Assembly (NCBI GenBank): GCA_902780985.1
Contig: CACZHN010000013.1
Span: forward strand, 1 to 20,658
Length of the DNA: 20,658 bases
Direction of reading: 5' to 3'
DNA from: an uncultured Lachnospiraceae bacterium
GTDB taxonomy: Bacteria > Bacillota_A > Clostridia > Lachnospirales > Lachnospiraceae
How positions within the stretch are numbered: position 1 is the stretch's first letter; the number at the start of each line of letters is the position of its first letter. The translations under genes and the position numbers were made by a program. Positions 7,792-15,066 of the stretch are shown here, piece by piece. A model generated the notes under the pieces. The model did no database searches. It saw nothing but the letters and a program-made list of their open reading frames with translations, and was not told the DNA's origin.

Positions 7792-8794
7792 CGCCGTTCA
7801 GCCCCTCCTTAATAATAATATCAGTATCGACTTTGTCTCCGGTCTTAACTTCCTGTACATTATAAAATCCGTCTTCACCTTTGACATATACATACTTCTT
7901 ATCATCTTTTTCCGCTATCGCATATTTATTGACATATACAACATCCTTGAGTTCCGGAAGTTCAAATGAAAGAAGCATAACCTTTTCAAGCAGCTGTCCC
8001 GGAGCTCTGTTCGGTTTAAAGTACACCTTATTTGAATCACCGCCTTCGGGAGTTTCAACAACCTCTACCTCGCATGTACTGGTTCCGCTTTTAGCCGTAT
8101 ACTTCTGTCCCGGAGTAAAACTACATATATCGTTCTGGTCCATAATGTAATATCCGCTGTCCGAAACCACACTTACTATATCCTTATCCGGAACCACATA
8201 TCCGTTTATTACGATAGTATTTACGTAACTTACGATACCGCCTTCGGTGGCCACGAGGTTCATCTTTCCGTATGCCGTTTTTATATCGGAAATGTAAAGA
8301 TTAGCCGCATTTATATCTCTGTTCAGCTTGGCTATCTCTTCCGAATAATCCTGCTCCGGATCGATATAGTGAAGTTTCTGAAGATGCTCTATCTGCAGAT
8401 TGCATGATGCAATCTTTTCTTCGTTTGCTTTTATCTTTTCATCAAGAACTTTCGAGTGAAACGATACAAGAACATCTCCCGCATTTACGTAATCACCAAG
8501 CTTAACGTTGACCTTATCCACTTCAAGCTTGTAGTTATTCATCAACTCGTCATACTGCGCCTGAGTAAATCTGTATGAGACCTTATTATAATCAAGCAGA
8601 TCCAGCTTTGATTCGAAGAAAGGAATAATGTTTCCTCTTTTCACCTCCACAGTCTCTCTTTCCGCAGATTCATACACCGGTTCTACCGGTGCTACCAGTG
8701 CGTCTTCTTTGTCGGAACCGCAACCCGAAAGTGCCGACATCATAAGGGCTGACGCACATATGATATAAAATTTTTTTATGGTTTGTTTCCTCAT
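7769..8794 (-). CDS. Lipoprotein HlyD/MacA-like adaptor subunit, first gene of the export operon
   Basis: This 341-aa protein has a lipoprotein signal peptide (lipobox ALSGC, Cys25) and the layout of an RND/MacA-type membrane-fusion adaptor: a beta start, a half-lipoyl segment (VKLGDYVNAGDVLVSFHS), a short helical hairpin (about 113-170), a second half-lipoyl part (MNLVATEGGIVSYVNTI), a barrel and a C-terminal domain (YVYVKGEDGFYNVQEVKTGD, then IIIKEGLNGGEIVQV). In Gram-negative cells such proteins bridge the periplasm. Here, with a lipid anchor in an apparently monoderm cell, it probably builds an extracellular extension of the permease. The ATG at 8792-8794 follows an AGGAG site. It overlaps the next adaptor gene by 23 bases. 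I see no clear promoter match in the 100 bases upstream, but the terminator at 8900-8925 shows that the operon starts here. Confidence 0.92.
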   Translation of the reverse strand: MRKQTIKKFYIICASALMMSALSGCGSDKEDALVAPVEPVYESAERETVEVKRGNIIPFFESKLDLLDYNKVSYRFTQAQYDELMNNYKLEVDKVNVKLGDYVNAGDVLVSFHSKVLDEKIKANEEKIASCNLQIEHLQKLHYIDPEQDYSEEIAKLNRDINAANLYISDIKTAYGKMNLVATEGGIVSYVNTIVINGYVVPDKDIVSVVSDSGYYIMDQNDICSFTPGQKYTAKSGTSTCEVEVVETPEGGDSNKVYFKPNRAPGQLLEKVMLLSFELPELKDVVYVNKYAIAEKDDKKYVYVKGEDGFYNVQEVKTGDKVDTDIIIKEGLNGGEIVQVQ

Positions 8795-8798
8795 TTTA

Positions 8799-8812
8799 AT
8801 AGCTCCTGCTAT
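8799..8812 (-). promoter_or_regulatory. Ribosome site held in a small hairpin loop
   Basis: On the minus strand the AGGA of the ribosome site forms the four-base loop of a perfect 5-bp stem (ATAGC/GCTAT), ending 4 bases before the ATG of the first adaptor gene. It may tune translation of the operon, but the stem is weak and AT-rich. Confidence 0.35.
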
Positions 8813-8899
8813 CCCAAATTTCTATCCTTTCGTAGTATGCCACCGAAATGCATCATAATTGTATCAAAAAACATCATTTCTTAAAAAAATCTGAAGAAA

Positions 8900-8925
8900 A
8901 TGGCAGGTACCGAAGTACCTGCCAT
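8900..8925 (-). terminator. UUCG-tetraloop terminator of the EAL-domain gene
   Basis: A perfect 10-bp stem (8901-8910 with 8915-8924, plus one A-T closing pair) has the loop TTCG on the minus strand, giving the stable C(UUCG)G tetraloop. It is followed by TTTTCTTCAGATTTTTTT. It lies 32 bases after the stop of the GGDEF/EAL gene and separates it from the export operon. Confidence 0.93.
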
Positions 8926-8957
8926 CATAAAATCTTATTAAAATATTAATACACCTG

Positions 8958-10640
8958 TCATACATCGTATGTATGCCTGTCAAGAACCCACTCGAATTCC
9001 TTTACCGGCAGTGGTTTGTCATACAGGAATCCCTGTGCGTACTGGCATCCGGCTTCCCTCAGGAACTTAACCTGTTCAACAGTCTCTATACCTTCAACAA
9101 CGCAGTCAAGTCCGACTTCCTTGGTCATCTCTATAACGTGTTTGAAAAGTATACTGGTCCTTGCTCCCATGCTTGCCACATCGGTAGGCACGAAACACTT
9201 ATCGACCTTCAGTGTAGTCCACGGAATCTCTCTGATGAGATTAAGGGATGAATAACCGATTCCGAAATCGTCGATTGCCGTTGCTATTCCGGCTTCACCC
9301 AATTCGTGAACTATCCTCTTCAGATCGGTGAAGTTAACATCCGTCGTAGTCTCTGTCAGTTCGACCTCTATATATTTATGCGGAACATTATACTTATCAA
9401 TGATATTGAGCAGATGCTGAAGAAGATGTTCATCTACCAGATGTCTTCTGGAAAGATTGACCGAAACTCTTACAACCTGTCTGCCTTCATCCAGCCATCT
9501 TCTGATATCTCTGCAGGTATGTTCCAGCATGTAGAAATCCAGAGTACATATATCCAGACTCTGCTCCAGGATCGGAATGAACATTCCCGGAGGGACCAGC
9601 TTACCGTCTTTCATCCATCTGCAAAGCGCTTCGGCTCCCGAAAGCTCGCCCTTTACAATATCAACCTTCGGCTGATAGTAAACAACAAACTCTTCCGCTT
9701 TTACGGCTTCCGGAAAACTCTTCTGAAGGGCGTTTATCCTCTCGCGGCCTTCTTCGATACTGCTGTCGTAATATACGATATCCCTGTTCTCGCTGTGCTT
9801 TGCTATCTGTGCGGTAGCCATTGTCATATCCATAAGTGCGGATTCGGTTTTTGCCGTGAATCCTTCGCGCACTACCACAATACCGGCTGTACTTCTGACA
9901 ACCACCGTCTTGTCGGATGAGTTATCGTCAAATCTGACTTCCCGGCCGTTAAGCCTGTTGACCACTTCATCCAGATGATTCTTCGGAGTTATCATAATGA
10001 AGTTATCTCCACCCATGCGGCACACAACTCCGGCGGCTCCGGCAGCTTCCTCGATAGACCTGATATAATTCTTCATGGCCACGTCACCGGCTTCTCGACC
10101 TATCTGATCGTTGACCAGTGCAAAACGCTTAAGGTTGAACTGTATACATGCCTTGTTTTCTATATTGCCTGATCTGATAAACTCATTCAGCTTCTTTACG
10201 AAGAATCTGACGTTCTTGTATCCGTGCTCATCATTGAAGGCATACATTTCCGCCAGCTTGATAAGTCTGGATCTGCCGTTGAAGATAAAGAGCACATTCA
10301 GCATGAGCTCTATTCTGCTTCTGTCGACCTCATTCCACTCGGCTACATTTCTGTTTCTGTAAGCAAGATATACAACCCTTGAATTATCTTCTGTATTTTT
10401 TACAACTTCTATCTCTGCTTTATCCAGAGCCTCACCGTCGTTATACGGCATGAAACGCTTTGCTCTGGCACGATTTACAAAGTCTTTTCCTTCGGAAAAC
10501 TTTACCTCGACCTTCGATACTCCCATAAGATTGCAGAGATTTTTCATTGCATCCGTGATATCCTCGTTGATTGAGTCTCTGATGCCGTTCATCTTTGTGA
10601 GAAACTCCTCACTTGCAACCGCATACTCTAATTGATTCAT
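8958..10640 (-). CDS. Degenerate GGDEF plus intact EAL protein, predicted c-di-GMP phosphodiesterase
   Basis: This 560-aa protein has no membrane segment and is probably cytosolic. Residues 1-130 form an unrecognised N-terminal region. About 140-295 is a GGDEF fold whose signature reads GGDNF (210-214), with the catalytic Glu replaced by Asn. The metal-site Asp-x-Asp-x-Phe is also changed (Asn169-Leu-Lys171-Arg-Phe173), so cyclase activity is unlikely. The EAL domain (about 305-555) keeps every catalytic feature I can check: EAL (337-339), Asn395, Glu427, DDFG (457-460), Lys478, Glu516 and Gln536. It should therefore hydrolyse c-di-GMP to pGpG, and the GGDEF part may sense GTP, as in known GGDEF-EAL proteins. 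The ATG at 10638-10640 has an AAGGTGGGG ribosome site. The gene is divergent from the response-regulator operon and may share control with it. Confidence 0.95.
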   Translation of the reverse strand: MNQLEYAVASEEFLTKMNGIRDSINEDITDAMKNLCNLMGVSKVEVKFSEGKDFVNRARAKRFMPYNDGEALDKAEIEVVKNTEDNSRVVYLAYRNRNVAEWNEVDRSRIELMLNVLFIFNGRSRLIKLAEMYAFNDEHGYKNVRFFVKKLNEFIRSGNIENKACIQFNLKRFALVNDQIGREAGDVAMKNYIRSIEEAAGAAGVVCRMGGDNFIMITPKNHLDEVVNRLNGREVRFDDNSSDKTVVVRSTAGIVVVREGFTAKTESALMDMTMATAQIAKHSENRDIVYYDSSIEEGRERINALQKSFPEAVKAEEFVVYYQPKVDIVKGELSGAEALCRWMKDGKLVPPGMFIPILEQSLDICTLDFYMLEHTCRDIRRWLDEGRQVVRVSVNLSRRHLVDEHLLQHLLNIIDKYNVPHKYIEVELTETTTDVNFTDLKRIVHELGEAGIATAIDDFGIGYSSLNLIREIPWTTLKVDKCFVPTDVASMGARTSILFKHVIEMTKEVGLDCVVEGIETVEQVKFLREAGCQYAQGFLYDKPLPVKEFEWVLDRHTYDV

Positions 10641-10691
10641 CTTGTCCCCACCTTTTGAATCACTTATTTGGCATTCCCCAATACCTATTTA

Positions 10692-10720
10692 ATTTTAACA
10701 TAATTAAGGTAAAGATACAA
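10692..10720 (-). promoter_or_regulatory. Predicted sigma-A promoter of the EAL-domain gene
   Basis: On the minus strand TTGTAT (10715-10720) and TAAAAT (10692-10697) are 17 bases apart, with an extended -10 TG directly upstream (TGTTAAAAT). Transcription would start near 10685, about 45 bases before the ATG. Confidence 0.6.
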
Positions 10721-10750
10721 TTGAGATGCAATTATGATATATGATAAAAT
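10721..10750 (+). promoter_or_regulatory. Predicted sigma-A promoter of the two-component operon
   Basis: TTGAGA (10721-10726) and TAAAAT (10745-10750) are 18 bases apart, with an extended -10 TGA directly upstream. Its -35 abuts the -35 of the opposing promoter. The predicted start near 10757 lies downstream of an in-frame ATG at 10734, which supports the later start of the regulator gene. Confidence 0.65.
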
Positions 10751-10773
10751 AGGTATCGACTTCAAAGACGATT

Positions 10774-10780
10774 CGGAGGA
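10774..10780 (+). promoter_or_regulatory. Ribosome binding site that sets the response-regulator start
   Basis: CGGAGGA lies 7 bases before the ATG at 10788. The upstream in-frame ATG at 10734 has no such site and falls within or before the promoter, so 10788 is the better start. Confidence 0.85.
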
Positions 10781-10787
10781 TACCCAT

Positions 10788-11441
10788 ATGCTTAAAGTAC
10801 TTGTAGTAGAAGACGAACGACCGATATCAAATCTTATATGTCTTAACCTAAAAAAAGCGGGTTATGACTGCACCGCTCTCTACGACGGAAAGTCGGCGGC
10901 AGATATATTGATTGACCATACATTTGACCTTATTCTCCTGGATATCATGCTTCCGGAGATCAACGGATACGAACTTATGGAATATATACGTCCGATGGGT
11001 ATTCCCGTTATATTTATCACCGCAAAGGCATCCCTTGATGACAGGATGCGCGGTCTTACTTCCGGCGCCGAGGATTATCTGGTAAAGCCTTTCGAGATTG
11101 TCGAACTGCTGGCCAGGATCAATATCGTAATGCGCCGCTATAACAAAGCCGATTCAAAACTGCATTACAAGAACATCGAAGCCGATGTGGACAACAGGAC
11201 CGTACTGCTGGACGGAAACCCGGTAGTCCTTACTCCGAAGGAATTCGACCTTCTGGTAATGTTCATCAGAAATATAAACATCACCCTCTACCGAGACAGA
11301 CTCTACGAGAGCATCTGGGAAACAGACTGGATGGGTGATACAAGAACACTCGACCTCCACGTTCAGAGACTCCGCCGCAAGCTGGGTCTGAAGGACAGCC
11401 TGAAATCCGTTTACAACACGGGCTACAGACTGATCGAGTGA
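10788..11441 (+). CDS. OmpR/PhoB-family response regulator
   Basis: This 217-aa protein has a receiver domain (1-115) and a winged-helix DNA-binding domain (about 125-217). The receiver keeps its acidic pocket (Glu8, Asp9), phosphoacceptor Asp52 in LILLDIMLPEINGYE, switch Thr78 and Lys100 in LVKPFE. The output domain has the OmpR pattern, with LTPKEFDLL (148-156), the recognition-helix region TRTLDLHVQRLRRKLG and the wing ending TGYRLIE. It should be phosphorylated by the kinase encoded 38 bases downstream and act as a transcription factor. I start it at 10788 because of the CGGAGGA site. The reading frame stays open for another 18 codons upstream, but the predicted promoter lies there. Targets are unknown. 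Likely candidates by position are its own operon, the divergent EAL gene and the convergent lipoproteins. Confidence 0.96.
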   Translation: MLKVLVVEDERPISNLICLNLKKAGYDCTALYDGKSAADILIDHTFDLILLDIMLPEINGYELMEYIRPMGIPVIFITAKASLDDRMRGLTSGAEDYLVKPFEIVELLARINIVMRRYNKADSKLHYKNIEADVDNRTVLLDGNPVVLTPKEFDLLVMFIRNINITLYRDRLYESIWETDWMGDTRTLDLHVQRLRRKLGLKDSLKSVYNTGYRLIE

Positions 11442-11479
11442 TCGCATATCTAAATCAATAACAGCATTGGAAACAGAAC

Positions 11480-12928
11480 ATGAAATTTCGATACAAGGTT
11501 ATCATCATTAATATCATACTTCTCTCGCTTACTCTGGGAATAGTAGGCTATATTTTGATGGAGAGAAGCTATAACCTCGCCATCAATACGGAGATCAAAT
11601 CCGCGGTTACCGAGAACAATCTGGTCCAGTCTTCCATCGAGTATTCGCTTCTCGATGTCATAAACCGAAAGCAGGTCATGTCCACCAGTCTCACCACCAT
11701 CGGTGACCAGGTATTCAGCGGCATGGTTTCCGGCGAAGAAGCCCTCCTGATAAGATACGAAAATAAATATATCTATGTCAGCGACGGTGCCTTCGATGAT
11801 AAACACAATCCTACATCTCCCGAGAAAGCCATTCCCGAAGAACTTTTCAGTTTCTCGGATGATACCCGTAAAAATTATCTGATCAAGGAAGAAGGCGGAA
11901 AAGTATATCTGTATGTTACTTCCTTCAGTGCAATCAACGAAAAAACTCTTAACATCGTTACCCGAAGAAACATCACCGAACTTAAGTCTCTTCTGGATAA
12001 CAGTATAAGGGACTACCGCCGTATTACCGTGATCATTCTTGCAGCTTCGGCGTTGCTGCTCTATGTATTCAGTCGTCTTCTTACAAGGCCTCTGGAAAAA
12101 CTCAGCGACACCACCGATTCATTTGCCGAAGGCGATTATTCCGTAAGATCCAACATAAAAACCGGTGACGAGGTCGGACATCTTTCCAACCGATTCAATT
12201 CCATGGCAGACTCCGTTGAGTCCCGTGTGGAAGAACTGAACGACATGATACACCGCAGAGAGCAGTTCGTTGCGGACTTTACTCACGAGATAAAAACTCC
12301 TATGACAAGTATCATCGGATATGCGGATACACTGAGATCCCTTGACCTTTCCAGAGAGGAACAGCAGGACGCCCTGAACTACATCTTCTCGGAAGGAAAG
12401 CGACTTGAATCCATGTCCATGAAGCTTTTCGATCTTCTCTATCTGAAGGATCATCCGATCGATATCAGACAGATAAAGGCAAATGTACTGGCCAACAGCA
12501 TCATCACCAGTATCACTCCTCTTCTGGAGAAATCCGGTATAAAGCTTGAGACATCTTTCGACTCCGGAATCATAATGGGTGATCCGGAACTGCTTAAGAC
12601 CGTATTCATCAACCTTATAGACAATGCACGTAAAGCTTCAAAGCCGGGAGATACTATTGAGTTCACCGGAAAATCCGTTGACGGCATGTATGAGTTTAAT
12701 GTAAGGGATCACGGTATAGGAATATCCGAAGAGAATCAGAAGAAGATCTTTGATGAGTTCTTCATGGTAGATAAATCAAGAACCCGTGCAGCCGGCGGTG
12801 CCGGACTGGGTATGTCACTTGTATCCATCATTCTTAAAAGACATGATGCGGTTCTCGATCTGGCAAGTACGCCGGGTGAAGGAACCTCCATCACAGTAAA
12901 GCTTAAAGCTGAAGAAGAATACGAATAG
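11480..12928 (+). CDS. Membrane sensor histidine kinase (HAMP, HisKA, HATPase_c)
   Basis: This 482-aa kinase has a first membrane segment at about residues 7-26, an extracellular sensing region (about 30-178), a second membrane segment (about 181-198), a HAMP linker (199-252), a dimerisation and phosphoacceptor domain with the H-box FTHEIKTPM (His269), and an ATPase domain with N-box NLIDNA (378-383), G1 DHGIGI (410-415), F-box IFDEFFMVD (423-431) and G2 GGAGLGMS (439-446). All catalytic boxes are present, so it should autophosphorylate and pass phosphate to the regulator encoded just upstream. The extracellular region has no family I recognise, so the signal is unknown. The ribosome site is weak (GGAAA, 6 bases before the ATG). 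The next gene starts 10 bases after its stop, which suggests the small membrane protein is part of the same operon. Confidence 0.95.
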   Translation: MKFRYKVIIINIILLSLTLGIVGYILMERSYNLAINTEIKSAVTENNLVQSSIEYSLLDVINRKQVMSTSLTTIGDQVFSGMVSGEEALLIRYENKYIYVSDGAFDDKHNPTSPEKAIPEELFSFSDDTRKNYLIKEEGGKVYLYVTSFSAINEKTLNIVTRRNITELKSLLDNSIRDYRRITVIILAASALLLYVFSRLLTRPLEKLSDTTDSFAEGDYSVRSNIKTGDEVGHLSNRFNSMADSVESRVEELNDMIHRREQFVADFTHEIKTPMTSIIGYADTLRSLDLSREEQQDALNYIFSEGKRLESMSMKLFDLLYLKDHPIDIRQIKANVLANSIITSITPLLEKSGIKLETSFDSGIIMGDPELLKTVFINLIDNARKASKPGDTIEFTGKSVDGMYEFNVRDHGIGISEENQKKIFDEFFMVDKSRTRAAGGAGLGMSLVSIILKRHDAVLDLASTPGEGTSITVKLKAEEEYE

Positions 12929-12938
12929 AGATGAGATC

Positions 12939-13478
12939 ATGAAAAAGATAAAAGGCGAAAAAAGAAAAATACGTATATCCGGTATCATAATATCCGTCCT
13001 GCTTCTGGCCGTTACAAGTGCCATGATAGCAGGTGCTCTTATTGTGCCCGGACGCATTCTCGCTTCTGACGTTTCCGCAAGAGAAGGAGTTGTAACCCCT
13101 GTACCTACAGACTACTACTCCGGCCCTTCCGAAGCCATAGTTAAAAACGCTTCCCGTCAGCTGACGGAAGGTCAGTGTCTCAGTCTCATATACGGAACCT
13201 GGGACAGTATCGTATCTCCGGCTCAGCCAAGCGAGTGCAATTTTTCCGAGTACGAAATTGCGACAACTTACGATTACTCTATTAGTTCGTATTATCAGAA
13301 ATGGTATTCATGGTCAGCTACGCCTTATAAAGCCGTAGACACCACATTCAAAACTTATGCCGCCATATTCTGGAAGGTAACCTTCACAAAATACGACGGC
13401 ACTGAAGTAAAAGAGTATTATATTACAGAAGGTGGTACACACCTTGATCCAAACGCCATAGATTATGATTTTAACTAA
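12939..13478 (+). CDS. Membrane-anchored extracellular protein of unknown function, third gene of the two-component operon
   Basis: This 179-aa protein has a very basic N-terminus (Lys/Arg within residues 2-12), one hydrophobic segment (about 13-36) and an extracellular part of about 140 residues that is rich in Tyr, Ser and Thr. The anchor may be a cleavable signal peptide, with a possible site near Ala42-Ser43. The second half (about 85-179) looks like a small beta-rich domain with many aromatics and ends in TEGGTHLDPNAIDYDFN. I do not recognise a family. The gene starts 10 bases after the kinase stop with only a weak GAGATGAG site, and the upstream ATG at 12931 is out of frame and quickly ends. 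Its TAA (13476-13478) overlaps the stop codon of the convergent lipoprotein gene. A role as accessory or ligand-binding partner of the sensor kinase is plausible from position, but not shown. Confidence 0.85.
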   Translation: MKKIKGEKRKIRISGIIISVLLLAVTSAMIAGALIVPGRILASDVSAREGVVTPVPTDYYSGPSEAIVKNASRQLTEGQCLSLIYGTWDSIVSPAQPSECNFSEYEIATTYDYSISSYYQKWYSWSATPYKAVDTTFKTYAAIFWKVTFTKYDGTEVKEYYITEGGTHLDPNAIDYDFN

Positions 13479-15025
13479 AAGTCCTCCGGATCGGTTATCC
13501 TGTCGGCGCTTATAAAGCTTCCGTCTATGGCATTTATATAAACCACTATCTTTGCATTTCCGTTATTGTATCCCATGAATGCCCAGGCCGGAACAAATGC
13601 CATTTCCTCAGGAGCATTCTGAGACGAAACAATCACATATGTAAGATGCATCTCATTAAATGCCATCTTTGTTACTCCGTAATCACCGAGCATTACATTC
13701 TGCTTAACGCCCTCTTCAAAGCTTTCCATAACACTGTCGAACTTCAGCAGTTCGCTGTCCGGTGACAGTTCTTCATCAAAATAATATTTCCAGTAATAAT
13801 CGAATCCTATAACACCTCTGTCGGTCAGCCTTACTTCGCCGTTGTTCATCTGATAACCGTCCATATTCCATGGATCTCTTCCGTAATACGGTTCCAGTCC
13901 GGCGATAGTACTGTCAAGTCCTATCAGATAACCGTTTCTTACTGCTGTACTGTAATTGATCTTCGGATAAGTATTTTCTTCACTGAAAACCAGTTCCGAC
14001 ATTCCGGCAGAAGCATCTATACCGCTTCGTTCCAGATCTATACCATCAAGCTTATTACTTGCAGAATAAAGCTTTACCACACCTGAAGGCATGGTGACTC
14101 CCAGCATTTCATCCAGAAAGCTTTCCGTTTCCATGAGCAGCACATCCTCCGAAGCTGTGCAGGTGTTAGGACTATCAGCCATCTGCTTACCGATATCGTA
14201 TTCCTCAATATTCTCCGACGTGATTATGATAGGATTTCCCTCTTCATCAACTCCCATATTGGTATTAATACCCTCTATATAGGTTCCGTCCGTTGTCCAA
14301 AGACCACCGGTGATGCTTGAAAAGATCGGATCATATACATTCATATATCGGAGCGATGAATTTCCCAGAAATTCACCCGGGTTTACAGGTTCCAGCGATA
14401 GAAACGCAGAACTCATATCAGGATAATAATTTACCTCCAGTAAAAAATCCGTTCCCTTATATTTTCCCAGATAGGTATGATATTGCTCCCCCTCAGAGCC
14501 TGCTGATTCTTCAAGGGATTCCTCGGATGGTCCTTCTATGGTACCTACCAGTTTATCGCCCTCATATACATTTACAGTTTCACCCTGCATAAGCCTATCT
14601 ATCTCTTCATCCGTAAGTTCCGGCATAGTAAGTCTCAGCTGTTCTTTATCGGTAGCTTTTCTGGCTGTATCACCGAAGAATTTTTTCACGATAGCTTCCT
14701 CATCCAAAAGCCCCGGTGTCATCTTACGAACCTTATAAGTCGGTAGCTTTCCCACTTCCGGAAGCGGGGCATCAATATGAACCGATACTTCGTTTCCGCT
14801 TACATCAAAGCTTCCCACGTATTCCAGCTTATTTACTCCAAGACATCTTGCTATCTCGGAACTGTCTTCAGTAATGCTGTTGTCCACGGAAGTCTGCGAT
14901 TCCGTTACCGAAGTTCCCTCCGGCAAATTCCCGTAATCTCCCACACTATCGGGACTGCCTTTTCCGCAGCCGCCCAGAGAAGCGAACATAGCAGCCGCAA
15001 GTACAATACTTATAGCTTTCTTCAC
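13475..15025 (-). CDS. Lipoprotein of the tandem paralogous family, copy 3 (most diverged)
   Basis: This 516-aa protein has a lipoprotein signal (lipobox SLGGC, Cys20) and should be tethered outside the cell. It shares a set of landmarks with the next two genes: a FFGDTA segment, an ADSPNTC segment, a region reading NTYPKINYSTAVRNGYLIG, RGVIGFDYYWKY, and a C-terminal motif (FVPAWAFMGYNN, then YINAIDGS). The Gln-Leu-Asp-Glu-Thr-Pro sequence conserved in the other two copies is absent, so it is the most diverged. The C-terminal beta motif ending in NAIDGS is reminiscent of PepSY and YycH/YycI proteins, a likeness I note but cannot verify. The start is a GTG (15023-15025) with a very strong AAGGAGGAGG site. 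It lies 41 bases after copy 2 and overlaps the stop of the convergent plus-strand gene. Function unknown. Confidence 0.88.
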   Translation of the reverse strand: MKKAISIVLAAAMFASLGGCGKGSPDSVGDYGNLPEGTSVTESQTSVDNSITEDSSEIARCLGVNKLEYVGSFDVSGNEVSVHIDAPLPEVGKLPTYKVRKMTPGLLDEEAIVKKFFGDTARKATDKEQLRLTMPELTDEEIDRLMQGETVNVYEGDKLVGTIEGPSEESLEESAGSEGEQYHTYLGKYKGTDFLLEVNYYPDMSSAFLSLEPVNPGEFLGNSSLRYMNVYDPIFSSITGGLWTTDGTYIEGINTNMGVDEEGNPIIITSENIEEYDIGKQMADSPNTCTASEDVLLMETESFLDEMLGVTMPSGVVKLYSASNKLDGIDLERSGIDASAGMSELVFSEENTYPKINYSTAVRNGYLIGLDSTIAGLEPYYGRDPWNMDGYQMNNGEVRLTDRGVIGFDYYWKYYFDEELSPDSELLKFDSVMESFEEGVKQNVMLGDYGVTKMAFNEMHLTYVIVSSQNAPEEMAFVPAWAFMGYNNGNAKIVVYINAIDGSFISADRITDPEDF

Positions 15026-15066
15026 TATCCTCCTCCTTAATACAACTCCATCCTAACCGATTACTG

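Larger units (their letters stand above)
10681..10756. repeat. 10-bp inverted repeat flanking the divergent promoters
   Basis: ATACCTATTT (10681-10690) and AAATAGGTAT (10747-10756) are exact reverse complements. They bracket the promoter region nearly symmetrically and overlap the expected start-site zones of both promoters, so they are candidate operator half-sites, perhaps for the adjacent response regulator. Chance in AT-rich DNA is possible. Confidence 0.5.

Noticed and set aside
8826..8880. Promoter of the export operon
   Set aside because: Candidates such as TATGAT or TACAAT have no acceptable -35 at 16-18 bases, and TTGATA has no -10 at a fitting distance. A promoter must exist near here, but I cannot place it.
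10734..10787. In-frame 18-codon upstream extension of the response regulator
   Set aside because: It has no ribosome site, contains the predicted -10 box, and lies upstream of the predicted transcript start. The receiver domain begins normally at 10788 after CGGAGGA.
13429..13445. Small hairpin AAGGTG/CACCTT near the convergent stop codons
   Set aside because: It lies inside the plus-strand coding region, has a 6-bp stem and no U-run on either strand, so it is not a convincing terminator.
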